Assembly (NCBI RefSeq): GCF_001895205.1
Contig: NZ_BDJF01000027.1
Coordinates: 496,001 to 560,000, forward strand
DNA from: Vibrio injensis
Lineage (GTDB): Bacteria; Pseudomonadota; Gammaproteobacteria; Enterobacterales; Vibrionaceae
Direction: 5' to 3'
Length of the DNA stretch: 64,000 nucleotides
The translations under genes and the position numbers were made by a program. The notes under the pieces are model-generated. The model did not search any database. It saw only the letters and a program-made list of their open reading frames with translations, and was not told the origin of the DNA. Positions within the stretch are counted from its first letter, which is position 1; every line of letters starts with the position of its first letter. Of the stretch, positions 9,661-19,967 are shown one piece after another.

Positions 9661-10267
9661 ATTGAACTCCTTGTTGATATTTATCAAATACGCCCTATAC
9701 ATTATTGTTCACTTGACCCTGGCGATCCTATCCTGCTTTGAGGCTAGCATGGTGTTGGCAAGACAAGTTGAAACCAGTTGCACAACGTATGCTCATGGGA
9801 TGGAACTTATCTTTCCGTCTACCAGCTTGCTTCAGGTTATCCGGATAGGCATTGACCAATCGCCTAGGTGTATACCATATAGTAGCGAGTTAAAGTGTAG
9901 ACACTATTTTCATTCACGACTATAGATTAAAAGTCAAAATAACCCAAAATTTTATACCTTAATCAATTGTTTGGGCTTTGCCTCAATGTTTTATGGTTTT
10001 TAGATGGCCTAAAACACAGAATATTTTATGCGATTGCTATCTATAGCGGGCATATTCAAGTTATTATGGGGCTTAATACCGAGTCTCTACTTGACACTGT
10101 CATCAGAGGTTGAAAGCCGCATTTTGCTTTATCACAGAGCCTAGATCTAGGCGGATTGAAGGAAGCGTCATTTCGTTAACCGTCGTTACAAGTGATTTGG
10201 TATACTACGTTTGATGTTTTGTTGGCTGCCTACTTTTCAGGCGGCATCATTTTTATTGGAGAATCCT
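9661..10267. other. 607-bp intergenic region
   Basis: This lies between the start of lpp and the start of the helicase. It must hold both promoters, but I could not place either with confidence. The right half is AT-rich with no convincing coding frame. DEAD-box helicase genes often have long leaders, so an extended 5' untranslated region is possible. A -10-like TATACT occurs at 10200-10205. Confidence 0.4.
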
Positions 10268-11596
10268 TTGCAGTTTAAAGAATTAGGCCTAGACAATCGC
10301 TTATTAAAAACATTAGCACATTATGACTTTAAGCAAGCGACCGATATCCAGCGACAAGCTATTCCTGTTGCAATGGCAGGTAAAGATCTATTGGCTTCGT
10401 CGAAAACGGGTTCGGGGAAAACGTTAGCCTTCTTGCTTCCAATGCTGCATAAAGCGCTAAAAACCAAAGCGTTATCTGCACGTGACCCTCGTGGCGTTAT
10501 TTTGGTCCCTACGCGTGAGTTAGCAAAACAAGTTTATAGTGAGTTGCGTTCTGCATTAGCGGGATTAAGTTACACGGCAACCTTGATCACTGGAGGTGAG
10601 AACTTCAATGACCAAGTGAATGCCTTGCGTCGAGGCCCCAAATTTATTGTTGCGACCCCCGGGCGTTTAGCGGATCACCTTGAGCATCGTTCTCTCTTTT
10701 TACAAGGATTGGATACGCTGATTTTGGATGAGGCTGATCGGATGTTGGATCTTGGTTTTGCACCACAGTTACGACATATTCATAATGCTGCTAAACATCG
10801 TCGTCGCCAAACGTTAATGTTTTCTGCCACGCTAGATCATGCGGAAATGAACACTATTGCGCATGAGATGTTGAATGATCCTAAACGGATTGCGATTGGT
10901 TTATCCAATGAGCAGCATAAAGACATTCGCCAACGTTTTTATTTGTGTGATCACTTGGATCATAAAGAAGCGTTATTGGATCGCATTTTAAAAGATGCGG
11001 AGTATCGACAAGTGATCATTTTCACGGCAACCCGTGCAGATACTGAACGCTTAACGAATAAACTGAATGAGCAAAATTTAAAAGTTGTTGCGCTCAGTGG
11101 TAGCCTCAATCAGGCTCAACGTAATACGATCATGAGTCAATTTGAACGCGCAGTATTTAAGATCTTAGTCACGACCGATATTGCTTCTCGAGGATTAGAC
11201 ATTGCGAATGTTACACATGTGATTAACTTTGATATGCCAAAGCATACGGAAGAGTATGTACACCGCGTAGGTCGTACTGGTCGTGCTGGTAATCAAGGTG
11301 ATGCAATTTCTTTGGTTGGCCCTAAAGATTGGGACAGCTTTAAACGAGTGGAAGCATTTTTACAGCAAGACATTCAGTTTGAAGTATTGGAAGGTTTGCA
11401 AGGTAAGTTTACTGGTTTACGCCCTCGTCAGCCGCTGAATAAAACTACGGTTGCAACCGGTAAAGTTAAAAAACAGGCTAAAAAATTGCCTCAAAAACCC
11501 GTGAAACGCGATAAAAGTTTTTATCAGAATGTTGCGGTGGGTGATTCGGTCTTTATTCCGAAAAAGAAAACAGCGCCTAAGCCTGATGACGAATAA
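10268..11596 (+). CDS. DEAD-box ATP-dependent RNA helicase
   Basis: A 442-aa cytoplasmic RNA helicase. Visible motifs: Q-motif region (FKQATDIQRQAIP), motif I SSKTGSGKT, PTRELA, TPGR, DEAD within LILDEADRMLD, SAT, and in domain 2 TDIASRGLDI and HRVGRTGRAG. A Lys-rich tail of about 60 residues follows, suited to RNA binding. The likely start is a TTG at 10268 with GGAG at 10258-10261, which gives the usual family start QFKELGLDNRLL; the open frame begins at an ATG at 10211. It resembles the RhlE/SrmB group, but the exact subfamily is not certain. Confidence 0.9.
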   Translation: MQFKELGLDNRLLKTLAHYDFKQATDIQRQAIPVAMAGKDLLASSKTGSGKTLAFLLPMLHKALKTKALSARDPRGVILVPTRELAKQVYSELRSALAGLSYTATLITGGENFNDQVNALRRGPKFIVATPGRLADHLEHRSLFLQGLDTLILDEADRMLDLGFAPQLRHIHNAAKHRRRQTLMFSATLDHAEMNTIAHEMLNDPKRIAIGLSNEQHKDIRQRFYLCDHLDHKEALLDRILKDAEYRQVIIFTATRADTERLTNKLNEQNLKVVALSGSLNQAQRNTIMSQFERAVFKILVTTDIASRGLDIANVTHVINFDMPKHTEEYVHRVGRTGRAGNQGDAISLVGPKDWDSFKRVEAFLQQDIQFEVLEGLQGKFTGLRPRQPLNKTTVATGKVKKQAKKLPQKPVKRDKSFYQNVAVGDSVFIPKKKTAPKPDDE

Positions 11597-11659
11597 CGCT
11601 ACTCACTTTATTATATTGTTCAAGCAGTCAAAGCGGTCTTAGTTAGCAAGAGCCAAAAC

Positions 11660-11694
11660 AAAAAGCGCCCTCATTACTGAGTGGCGCTTTTTTT
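11660..11694. terminator. Bidirectional rho-independent terminator
   Basis: AAAAAGCGCC (11660-11669) pairs with GGCGCTTTTT (11683-11692), followed by more T. It lies between the helicase and the convergent YjiH-like gene. Confidence 0.85.
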
Positions 11695-11711
11695 AATCAA
11701 GCCTTGTGAGC

Positions 11712-13091
11712 TTAGAATATTAAGTGTGCTACACCGACGATAACTGGTAGTGTGATCAGAGTCCGGAGAATAAAGATCACAAACAACTCAAGAATATTGA
11801 CAGGAATTCGGCTACCTAGCAGTAATGCACCGACTTCAGACATATAGATAAGCTGAGTTACTGACATCGCCGCAATCACAAAACGAGTCATTTCGTTATC
11901 GATTGACGCTGCTAAAATTGCAGGGATAAACATATCCGCGAAGCCAACCACAATCGTTTGTGAGGCTTGCACCGCCTCTGGTACACCTAACAATTCCAAA
12001 TAAGGTACGAAAGGCTGGCCAAGGATCGCAAAAACAGATGTGTATTCTGCGATGATCAAAGCGACCGTACCCAACCCCATCACGACCGGTAAGACACCAA
12101 ATACCATATCTACGGCATTACGAACACCTTCACCAAAGACCGACTTTACCGATTTTACTTGTGCGGCTTTTTCTAGTGCGAGTGACATTCCCCAAGAGAA
12201 TGCACTGTGTTCTTGTGGGATAGCATCGGCATCTTTATGTGGTTTAGTACCATCAATGAACTCATCTTTCTTCAAACTGAGTGGTGGTAGACGAGGAATA
12301 ATCACCGCGGCAACAAAACCAGCCAAACAGATAGCGCCATAGAAAGGTAAAAACAGATGTTCTAACTGTACTTGTGCTAGTACCACCAAACTAAAGGTAA
12401 TAGAAACAGCAGAGAAGGTTGTGCCAACTACTGCAGCTTCACGTTGAGTGTAGAATTTATCTTCATACTGTTTGCTGGTCAGCAAGATACCGACACTGCC
12501 ATCACCAAGCCAAGAAGCAGTACAGTCAATCGCACTGCGTCCAGGTAGGTTAAACAAAGGGCGCATGACACGGCTGAGTAGACTTCCCATCAGTTCCAAT
12601 AAACCAAAGTTTAATAACAAGGGAAGGAGTAAACCGGCAAAAATGAATACTGAAAATAAAGTCGGCAGTAAGCCTTCTAAGACTAATCCACCTGTGTTCT
12701 CTTCCCAAATCAGCTCTGGACCGACTTTAAAAAAGGTCATTAATATTGCAGCCCCACCAATCACACGAACGGTGAGCCAAACCCAACTAGGATTGAATAA
12801 ATTGTTGAGGAAAGGGGAGTTAACAATCACTCGGGGTTTAAAGAGCTTGGTGGCAACCGAAGCAACGGACATAAAAGTGACAATGACCGTAATGATGTTC
12901 ACTAAGTAATCACCGAATAACGCTTGTATTGATTTCGCTAATACGGCAACAGGGATTGTCAAACCACCATTGTAGTAAACGGGTGCCATAAACAGGAACA
13001 CACCAATTAATGATGGGATGAGGAACATCCACAGACTGGCAGCAGGGATATTCTTCTCCTGCGTTGGTAAAGTTTGAGAGTTATCTTGCAT
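11712..13091 (-). CDS. YjiH-family membrane protein (nucleoside-recognition Gate domain)
   Basis: A 459-aa inner-membrane protein with about ten hydrophobic helices. Two Gate-type segments are visible, the first around WLGDGSVGILLTSKQY and the second around QTIVVGFADMFIPAI, which is the pattern of YjiH and related proteins. Their transport substrate is not established. AGGA lies before the ATG. It is a single gene, convergent with the helicase. Confidence 0.75.
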   Translation of the reverse strand: MQDNSQTLPTQEKNIPAASLWMFLIPSLIGVFLFMAPVYYNGGLTIPVAVLAKSIQALFGDYLVNIITVIVTFMSVASVATKLFKPRVIVNSPFLNNLFNPSWVWLTVRVIGGAAILMTFFKVGPELIWEENTGGLVLEGLLPTLFSVFIFAGLLLPLLLNFGLLELMGSLLSRVMRPLFNLPGRSAIDCTASWLGDGSVGILLTSKQYEDKFYTQREAAVVGTTFSAVSITFSLVVLAQVQLEHLFLPFYGAICLAGFVAAVIIPRLPPLSLKKDEFIDGTKPHKDADAIPQEHSAFSWGMSLALEKAAQVKSVKSVFGEGVRNAVDMVFGVLPVVMGLGTVALIIAEYTSVFAILGQPFVPYLELLGVPEAVQASQTIVVGFADMFIPAILAASIDNEMTRFVIAAMSVTQLIYMSEVGALLLGSRIPVNILELFVIFILRTLITLPVIVGVAHLIF

Positions 13092-13478
13092 TGCTTTTCC
13101 TGTTTACTGCTGTTTAATTAAGGCCATCCATTGGCATATTAATTCACTAAACATCCCTATTTAATCAATGTGCGCAGAATAACTATTTTCCACCTTGCTT
13201 GCAATACTATTCAATAAATGGGGTTAGTTATTCAATCGTTTGCGCTGTTGAAAAAACAGATAACAGTGAATTGTTTTGTTATTGTTGCATTGGTTAAATT
13301 ATTGTTTAAGTGGGCTGTGCTGTTTTTGTGATTTGCAACACTGTTTTGTCGTGTTCGATGAGAGTAAAGAAAACCCTTATTCTTGAAATTTCATCAATAA
13401 TGCATTGAATAATAAAAAGAAATAAGGGTCTTAGTCGTTAGGTTTTTTAAAATCAAGATAATGTGGAATGCGATTTAA
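13092..13478. other. 387-bp intergenic region
   Basis: It lies upstream of the YjiH-like gene and downstream of the second SulP gene. A 9-bp inverted repeat, ACCCTTATT (13373-13381) and AATAAGGGT (13421-13429), has a 39-base loop and could be the SulP terminator, but is weak. Nothing else convincing was seen. Confidence 0.35.
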
Positions 13479-15137
13479 TTAATCATTGGTTGGGGTTTGT
13501 TTTGCTAAACTATCTTTTAATGCGTCGGAAAATGTAGCATAAAGATTCTGCTCACCAATTAGCTCTGTTATGCCTGAACGATGCAATTTTAGTGTCACGC
13601 GAGAGTTTGCTCCGGAAATCAGTACTTGAACCTGTTTTTTATGGAAGCGCTTGATCATCGCTTCCAGCGTTTGCAACGCAGTGATATCCATAAAAGGCAC
13701 CCATTTTAAGCGAATGATTAAAATGCGTGGTGTTTCTTGGATATTACTCATCACATGTTCGAAGTTTTCTGCGGCAGCAAAGAAAAAAGGGCCTTCTAGA
13801 GCATACACCGCAATATCACGTGGTAATTGAGATAATCCATGCTCTGCAAGTTCTTGAGTTAAATCTGGGCTTGTACTTGCTTTCACTTCGACACTGGAGG
13901 CCATGCGTTTGACAAAATGTAAGGTCGCGATGATCACCCCGATATTAACCGCCACCACTAAGTCTGCGAATACGGTCAGTGTAAAAGTGATCAGCAAAAT
14001 GGCCACATCTGCCTTTGGAGCTCGTTTAATTAATTTAATGAAGTGTGGCGCTTCGCTCATGTTCCAAGCCACGACAAATAAAATAGCACTCAACGTTGCT
14101 AAAGGAATATTGACTGCTAGTGGCGCTAAGACTAATAGAATGACAACGAGAGTCAGAGAGTGGATGATGCCAGATAACGGGCTATTACCACCATTACGCA
14201 CATTGGTAGCGGTACGAGCGATAGCGCCTGTTGCCGCAATACCTCCAAAGAGCGGAGCGACAATATTTGCCATGCCTTGACCCACTAACTCTTGGTTAGA
14301 GTCATGTTTAGTGCCTGTCATTCCATCGGCGACCACGGCAGAGAGTAGCGATTCAATGGCCCCAAGCATGGCGATAGCAAAAGCTGGGCCAATCAGTGAT
14401 AACATTTGGCTAAAAGTGATGCTGGGTATTGAAAACTCCGGTAGACCTTGCGGAATACCGCCAAAAGCAGAACCAATGGTGCGAACGCCATCAAAACCAA
14501 TTGTATATTGAAAGACAGTGACGACAACCAAAGCCAATAATGGCCCCGGAACTTTACTTAACTTCGGAAGTTTTGGTCCCCAGATAACCAGCGCAAGTGA
14601 AAAGAGTGCCAGTAGGGTGGTCGTAAAATCTAGGCTCGGTAAAGCATAGAAAATGGCGATAAGTTTTTGGTGAAAGTGCTCGCCCGTAATCGTCGGTAAA
14701 CCAAAAAATTCTTGCCATTGTCCAATCCAAATGATCACCCCAATACCGCTGGTAAAGCCAACGATAACCGGATGAGGGATGTAGCGAATAATACTCCCCA
14801 GTTTAGCAAGACCAAGGACGAGTAATATCACACCAGCCATCATGGTCGCGATTTGCAGCCCAGTAATACCATATTGAGCCACGATGCTGGCTAAAATAAC
14901 AATGAATGCGCCTGTTGGGCCGGCGATTTGTACTCGCGATCCCCCAAATAAAGAGACTATTAATCCAGCAATGATCGCTGTATAAATGCCTTGTTCAGGT
15001 TTGACGCCTGAAGCAATAGCAAATGCCATAGCTAAAGGCAGGGCGACCACACCGACAATCACACCAGCACTGATGTTTTTTATCCACTGATTGGGTTTGA
15101 GTAACCCAGCTTTGTAAGAATCATAAATGGCAAACAT
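13479..15137 (-). CDS. SulP-family anion transporter with STAS domain
   Basis: A 552-aa membrane transporter of a different branch from the SulP at 4276. It has the N-terminal signature ALPLAMAFAIASGVKPEQGIY, the GPTGAF segment, about ten helices, and a C-terminal STAS domain (about residues 435-550) with the FMDITALQTLE phosphorylation-loop region. Members carry sulfate, bicarbonate (BicA) or dicarboxylates (DauA). A good GAGGTGAT lies before the ATG. The substrate cannot be assigned from sequence alone. Confidence 0.88.
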   Translation of the reverse strand: MFAIYDSYKAGLLKPNQWIKNISAGVIVGVVALPLAMAFAIASGVKPEQGIYTAIIAGLIVSLFGGSRVQIAGPTGAFIVILASIVAQYGITGLQIATMMAGVILLVLGLAKLGSIIRYIPHPVIVGFTSGIGVIIWIGQWQEFFGLPTITGEHFHQKLIAIFYALPSLDFTTTLLALFSLALVIWGPKLPKLSKVPGPLLALVVVTVFQYTIGFDGVRTIGSAFGGIPQGLPEFSIPSITFSQMLSLIGPAFAIAMLGAIESLLSAVVADGMTGTKHDSNQELVGQGMANIVAPLFGGIAATGAIARTATNVRNGGNSPLSGIIHSLTLVVILLVLAPLAVNIPLATLSAILFVVAWNMSEAPHFIKLIKRAPKADVAILLITFTLTVFADLVVAVNIGVIIATLHFVKRMASSVEVKASTSPDLTQELAEHGLSQLPRDIAVYALEGPFFFAAAENFEHVMSNIQETPRILIIRLKWVPFMDITALQTLEAMIKRFHKKQVQVLISGANSRVTLKLHRSGITELIGEQNLYATFSDALKDSLAKQTPTND

Positions 15138-15338
15138 GGATCATCACCTCAGAAAAAGAAGGGAGAAATAGAGACGCGGAGGATTCTACGCTCATTTACC
15201 TGTCTGTAAAGGTTGAGGCTGGCCGACTCGGTGTTAATGGTTCACGTTGTTTGGGGATAGTGGTTGAGCATGTATGCAAGCGCGCTTATAATCTCTCCAG
15301 TTGTTCAAAATTGATACAAAATAGAAATGGAGTTTGTC

Positions 15339-15650
15339 ATGATCAATAAACGTTTTTTTAAAACTAAGAATGAAGTGGAAGTTACTTTTGAACTTGAGGC
15401 CCCTCAAGATGCTGAGCGCGTAGATATTGTCGCTGATTTTTTAGATTGGCAACCTCAAGCCATGAAAAAAAGTGCAAAATCAAATGTATATAAGTTTAAA
15501 GCTCGTTTGCCTAAGGATGCAGAATTCCAATTTCGTTACCGACTGAATGAGCAGCAATGGCTCAATGATGCACAAGCGGATCATTATGTTGCCAATGAAT
15601 TTGGCGAGGATAACTGTCTTGTACGCACTTATGAACCAGCCACTCATTAA
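15339..15650 (+). CDS. Single-domain isoamylase N-terminal (CBM48 / E-set) protein
   Basis: A 103-aa protein made of one early-set beta-sandwich: KNEVEVTFELEAPQDAERVDIVADFLDWQPQ, then FQFRYRLNEQQWLNDAQADHYVANEFGEDN, which matches the glycogen-binding module of branching enzymes and AMP-kinase beta subunits. No catalytic domain is attached, so it probably binds glycogen or a partner enzyme; the role is unknown. TGGAG precedes the ATG at 15339; the in-frame ATG at 15327 overlaps that site and is unlikely. Confidence 0.75.
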   Translation: MINKRFFKTKNEVEVTFELEAPQDAERVDIVADFLDWQPQAMKKSAKSNVYKFKARLPKDAEFQFRYRLNEQQWLNDAQADHYVANEFGEDNCLVRTYEPATH

Positions 15651-16008
15651 TTCAGATAGATGCTTTTCGCTGCCGGCGGTTGTTTAGTTAGTGCCAACAC
15701 CGATCCTGAGAATTCGATGATGTCATAAAGTCGTTGTTGCATTAAGCGTTGTATCCACTAGATGCATAGCTTGGCGCAACAGCGAACTTATCATCGATAA
15801 AGAGTAGCGATAAACCAAACTTTTTTATTATGGCCTAGAGACGTCTGTTCCCTAGAATTCGCTTTTTGTCAGTCGATTAATTCAACTTTAATCAATAACT
15901 TTTCATAAATAAGCACACTTTTACTGATTATTTACCATACAAAAGGTGACTTTTTGGCGAGAAAGTCTTACTCTTTTGTCTCTTTTAACAGTACCAACGG
16001 GTTAAATT
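15651..16008. other. 358-bp intergenic region
   Basis: AT-rich, lying between the CBM48 protein and the endopeptidase. I see no coding frame or clear hairpin. It should carry the promoter of the endopeptidase gene. Confidence 0.3.
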
Positions 16009-17322
16009 GTGCTATCCAAGTCTCTTTTTTTGCGCTTCTCCGCTTTATCTAAACGTAAGAAAGTCTCTGTCATCGGTTTACCTCTGCTCGCGTTGGCCGC
16101 TATTTCATCTTCAATCAACTCTACGACCTATTCGAAAAAGGTTACTTTATCTGTCCCCGAATCGCACATTGTAGAAACGATTATTGCGGATGCGAGTGAA
16201 GCCAAAGTGGCTTATCCCGATTATGAATACCAAATTAAATCCGGCGATAATTTAAGCACTATTTTTAATCAGCTTGGATTCCGGTACCAAGATCTAATGA
16301 AAATTATGGAGACAGATTTAAACTATCTGGCTCTCGATACTTTGCGTCCGGGTAATATTTTACGCTTTTGGAAATCCCCAGGTAGCCAAGATCTTGCTAA
16401 AATGGAACTTGAATTTAACGTTGTCAAACGTGCGGTTTATACACGCCTCGATGATGGTAATTACGATTTTGCTGAGGTTGAAATTCCTGGTCAATGGCGA
16501 GAATTTGCCATGATTGGCGAAATACAAGGCAGTTTTTCTCAGTCTGCGAACCAAGTTGGTTTAGGGAGTGCAGATATTGATCAGATCGTGTCACTGCTTA
16601 AAGATAAAGTAAATTTTGGTCGCGATCTTCGCGCTGGTGATCGTTTTGAAGTGGTGTTATCACGTCAGTTTGTCGGTGAAAAATTGACTGGGAACCGAGA
16701 GATACAAGCGATCAAACTTTACAATCGTGGCAGTGAGATTACCGCCTATCTTTATAAAGATGGTCAGTATTACGATAAAGATGGGCAAAGCTTACAGCGA
16801 GCTTTTCAACGTTATCCCACCACCAGCCAATGGCGGATGTCTTCTGGATTTGATCCTAATCGTCGCCACCCTGTAACGGGACGTATCGCGCCACACAATG
16901 GTACGGATTTTGCCGCGCCAACTGGCACCCCTGTTGTTGCCACTGGTGATGGTGTTGTCGTGATGACGCGTAATCATCCTTATGCAGGTAATTATATTAC
17001 TATCCAGCATGGTAGTACTTACATGACGCGTTATTTGCATTTGAGTAAGATTTTAGTGAAAAAAGGGCAAAAGGTTACTCGTGGTCAACGTATTGGATTA
17101 TCGGGTGCAACAGGACGGGTAACCGGACCACACATTCATTATGAATTGATCGTTAGAGGTCGCCCTGTGGATCCAATGACAGCTAATATTCCGATGGCGA
17201 ATTCTGTTCCTAAGCAGGATATGGCCAACTTTATTGCCCGTCGTAATGAGTTAGACCGTTTATTGGCCCAACAAGACAGTATGCTCGCGGCAAGCAAGGC
17301 TGGATCGGATTCTGATAGTTAA
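16009..17322 (+). CDS. shyA: ShyA-like M23 peptidoglycan DD-endopeptidase
   Basis: A 437-aa periplasmic zinc hydrolase that cuts peptide cross-links for cell elongation. A membrane anchor spans about residues 18-35; a LysM/OapA-like domain (YQIKSGDNLSTIF) covers residues 74-100 and carries the inhibitory region known in ShyA; the M23 domain has zinc ligands His296, Asp300 (HNGTD) and His377, with His344 and His375 at the active site. The spacing matches V. cholerae ShyA. The start is GTG at 16009 with only a weak upstream AACGGG. The next gene is a GGDEF/EAL protein, the same neighbourhood as VCA0079-VCA0080 as I remember it. Confidence 0.8.
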   Translation: MLSKSLFLRFSALSKRKKVSVIGLPLLALAAISSSINSTTYSKKVTLSVPESHIVETIIADASEAKVAYPDYEYQIKSGDNLSTIFNQLGFRYQDLMKIMETDLNYLALDTLRPGNILRFWKSPGSQDLAKMELEFNVVKRAVYTRLDDGNYDFAEVEIPGQWREFAMIGEIQGSFSQSANQVGLGSADIDQIVSLLKDKVNFGRDLRAGDRFEVVLSRQFVGEKLTGNREIQAIKLYNRGSEITAYLYKDGQYYDKDGQSLQRAFQRYPTTSQWRMSSGFDPNRRHPVTGRIAPHNGTDFAAPTGTPVVATGDGVVVMTRNHPYAGNYITIQHGSTYMTRYLHLSKILVKKGQKVTRGQRIGLSGATGRVTGPHIHYELIVRGRPVDPMTANIPMANSVPKQDMANFIARRNELDRLLAQQDSMLAASKAGSDSDS

Positions 17323-17398
17323 CGATTAGGCCATTCGATTCAATCAATGAACGGCCATTGCCCTAATCAATAGCTAACAATCCCCCCAAGTGGTTTCA

Positions 17399-19228
17399 TT
17401 ACAGCTTGGGGGGATTATTTTGTAAGTAGTTCACCATCGCCAGTGGTTGCTGAGGCTTGGAAAAATAGTAACCTTGGATTGCATCACAACCCATTTCATA
17501 TAATTTGGTTAACTCGTGTTGGTTCTCTATTCCTTCAGCAATTAAGTCAACATTCAACTGTTTCGCGAGTTGAATGATTAAGCTAATCACATGCTCCGAG
17601 GTTTTATTTAATAACAAGTTACGGATAAACGTGGCATCAATTTTTATGCAGTCAATTGGATAGCTATGAATGTAGTTTAAACTCGAATAGCCAGTGCCAA
17701 AATCATCCAGCGCAATTTTAAAACCTAGCGCTCTTAGTTGATGTAAACGCTCAGAGACTTGATCAGTTTGAGTCAGTAAGACGCTTTCAGTCATTTCAAT
17801 AATGAACTCTGAAGGATGGAATCCATACTGTTGAATGATTAAGTTGAGATGATTTAAATAGTGAGAGGAACGAGCAAACTCATGGGCAGAGCAGTTGATA
17901 CCTAAAGTGACTTTGTAGTTCAGCCCAGTTTCTAATACTCGTTTTGCTTGGCAAGCCAACTCGATAATTCGCTCACCAAGTTCAATTATTAACCCTGATT
18001 GTTCGGCTATCTCAATGAATTCTAAAGGAGAAATTGTACCGAGTTGTTTGTTTTTCCAGCGAGCCAAGACCTCAAAATAAGACCAGTGAGATTGATTGCG
18101 ATAAACGATCGGTTGGATTTCGACATAGATTTCTGAGTGTTCAGTTAATGGGCTTTCAAGCTCTGCTCGTAACCCACTCACAATTTGGGTTCGGCGATAA
18201 TAGTAATCATTTAAATGTGTGTCATAGCAACGAACTTGTTGTAGGCTGTGTTTTTTACAATCCATCAACGCCAGACTTGCATTGAGAATCAATTGATCCG
18301 CCGTCATGGGTGGTGCTGATTTTTTCGCAATGCCGATACTCAAACGAATTTTAATGTGGTGTTGAGTGTCTCGATAACCCTGATTCAATGTATCGATGAT
18401 CAATTGACAAATTTTAAGTGGGTCATTGGAAAAAGTAATAAAAGCAAACTCATCTCCCGCTATTCGGAAAACTTGGTTCTGTTTATTGACATAGTGAAAG
18501 ATAACATTAGCAACAAACTTAATTACTTGATCGCCGATGTAATGGCCGTATAGGTCATTAATCGATTTAAAATTATCAATATCCAGATAAGCGAGAGTGA
18601 ATGATTGATAACTATTTTCCACTAAATATTCCAGTCGCTCAGATAAGTAATCACGGTTAAAAAGATTGGTTAGGTTGTCATGAGAAATTTCATAACTCAG
18701 TTGTTGGGCTAAGCTGTCAAAGCGCTGGTTTAGCCATTGATGGATAAGATGATGGCGAATAATACGGGCAACAACACAATGAAACTCAATTTCCGCCTCT
18801 AGTGCCGCTGGGAATTCATGAAAAGTCGATAGAAGCATGCCTAGTATATCGCCGTTATCAGCGTATATCGGAACACCGATATAGGTGATGACTGCGTCAT
18901 GATAGAGCAAATGATTATCGTGAAATGGCCGATGATGTTGATCGTTATAAACCACATACGCCTGCTTGCATCTAATTAACTGCTCATAAAAGCTCCCTTT
19001 GAGTGAGTAATCGCAGGTAACAGGATGAGACGTTTTACCTGCGTAGCTCAATGTCCTACCTTTATAAAGCGATTTATCCACTTCTATCAAATAAGTCGCC
19101 CAAGAATTCGAGTTGGTATGTAATACATGGACTGAACGTTGATAAATATCTGATCTATCGAGTAAAAGGAGTTCATTTATGAGGTTAAGACTCGTTGCAC
19201 TTTGAGTCAAAACGCTGGTTGCTACCAT
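17399..19228 (-). CDS. GAF-like, GGDEF and EAL cyclic-di-GMP protein
   Basis: A 609-aa soluble signalling protein. Residues 1-165 look like a GAF-type sensor; the GGDEF domain has AGDEF (257-261) in place of GGDEF; the EAL domain begins with EVL (Glu386) and keeps DDFGTGYSS, IKID and the AEGIE segment. The EAL residues needed for phosphodiesterase activity therefore look intact, and AGDEF cyclases can be active, so it may be bifunctional. It is convergent with shyA, only 76 bp away. Confidence 0.88.
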   Translation of the reverse strand: MVATSVLTQSATSLNLINELLLLDRSDIYQRSVHVLHTNSNSWATYLIEVDKSLYKGRTLSYAGKTSHPVTCDYSLKGSFYEQLIRCKQAYVVYNDQHHRPFHDNHLLYHDAVITYIGVPIYADNGDILGMLLSTFHEFPAALEAEIEFHCVVARIIRHHLIHQWLNQRFDSLAQQLSYEISHDNLTNLFNRDYLSERLEYLVENSYQSFTLAYLDIDNFKSINDLYGHYIGDQVIKFVANVIFHYVNKQNQVFRIAGDEFAFITFSNDPLKICQLIIDTLNQGYRDTQHHIKIRLSIGIAKKSAPPMTADQLILNASLALMDCKKHSLQQVRCYDTHLNDYYYRRTQIVSGLRAELESPLTEHSEIYVEIQPIVYRNQSHWSYFEVLARWKNKQLGTISPLEFIEIAEQSGLIIELGERIIELACQAKRVLETGLNYKVTLGINCSAHEFARSSHYLNHLNLIIQQYGFHPSEFIIEMTESVLLTQTDQVSERLHQLRALGFKIALDDFGTGYSSLNYIHSYPIDCIKIDATFIRNLLLNKTSEHVISLIIQLAKQLNVDLIAEGIENQHELTKLYEMGCDAIQGYYFSKPQQPLAMVNYLQNNPPKL

Positions 19229-19514
19229 AGTTTTTTTCGCCTTTATATATCCTAATGATTACCGTGATTCCTCTTATTTTTAAATGAAAAAGCATTCACA
19301 GCATTTGATTGCAACTTATTAACTATGGATGAGGATCGGCTATTTTTCCACTGTTGCTAGCAAGGGAGCGATGACCTCATCGTCACGAATCAATAAGTAA
19401 AGAATGAACGATGGTGAGAAGCGGATTACGGCACTATATCGAACGACATTACCTAACCTTCGCATCTTGAAGTGACTTGGGTATAATCACCGGACTCAAC
19501 TTATAGGAAATATC

Positions 19515-19868
19515 ATGCAACAGAATCAATTTGAGGCTCTAGTAAAAAGCCTTTGTCAATGGTCAACGCTTCCACAAGTGCTTGACGCGCTCAAACAGTC
19601 TGATGATCAAGACATTGCTGATACGGCTGCGTCATTGACGGGTCAGTTTGCTCTTGCTGAGGTCGACGGAGAAGCGCGGATTTACCATGTTACGACAGAG
19701 ATTGATGAGCAAGAGCAAGAGCAGGAGTTTGTGGAGCATGTGATGAATGAAGGCGACGAGGTAATCAAGTTTATCGCTTGGTTTTTTGATTCTCAGTTTT
19801 CAGTCAAACACAAAGAGACTTATCAAGCTGCAGGAAAAACCTATCAGCAGCCCAAATGCACTAGTTAG
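19515..19868 (+). CDS. Hypothetical acidic protein
   Basis: A 117-aa soluble protein with many Gln, Asp and Glu residues, including a EIDEQEQEQEF run near the middle; no membrane segment or signal peptide. AGGAAA precedes the ATG. I recognise no domain. It is followed at 100 bp by a 44-aa gene on the same strand. Confidence 0.65.
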   Translation: MQQNQFEALVKSLCQWSTLPQVLDALKQSDDQDIADTAASLTGQFALAEVDGEARIYHVTTEIDEQEQEQEFVEHVMNEGDEVIKFIAWFFDSQFSVKHKETYQAAGKTYQQPKCTS

Positions 19869-19900
19869 TAATTTTACAACATAAAAGTGTGATATATGCC

Positions 19901-19928
19901 TTGTTTTGGTTTAATGTTATGCTATCAT
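19901..19928 (+). promoter_or_regulatory. Possible sigma-70 promoter of the 44-aa gene
   Basis: TTGTTT (19901-19906) and TATCAT (19923-19928) are 16 bp apart and about 40 bp upstream of the small gene's start codon. Confidence 0.4.
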
Positions 19929-19967
19929 AACCTTGTTCGGTAATTTAATTACATTTAGAGGTGGGTT

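Noticed and set aside
9572..9925. 117-codon rightward frame across lpp
   Set aside because: Antisense to lpp and its upstream region; not protein-like.
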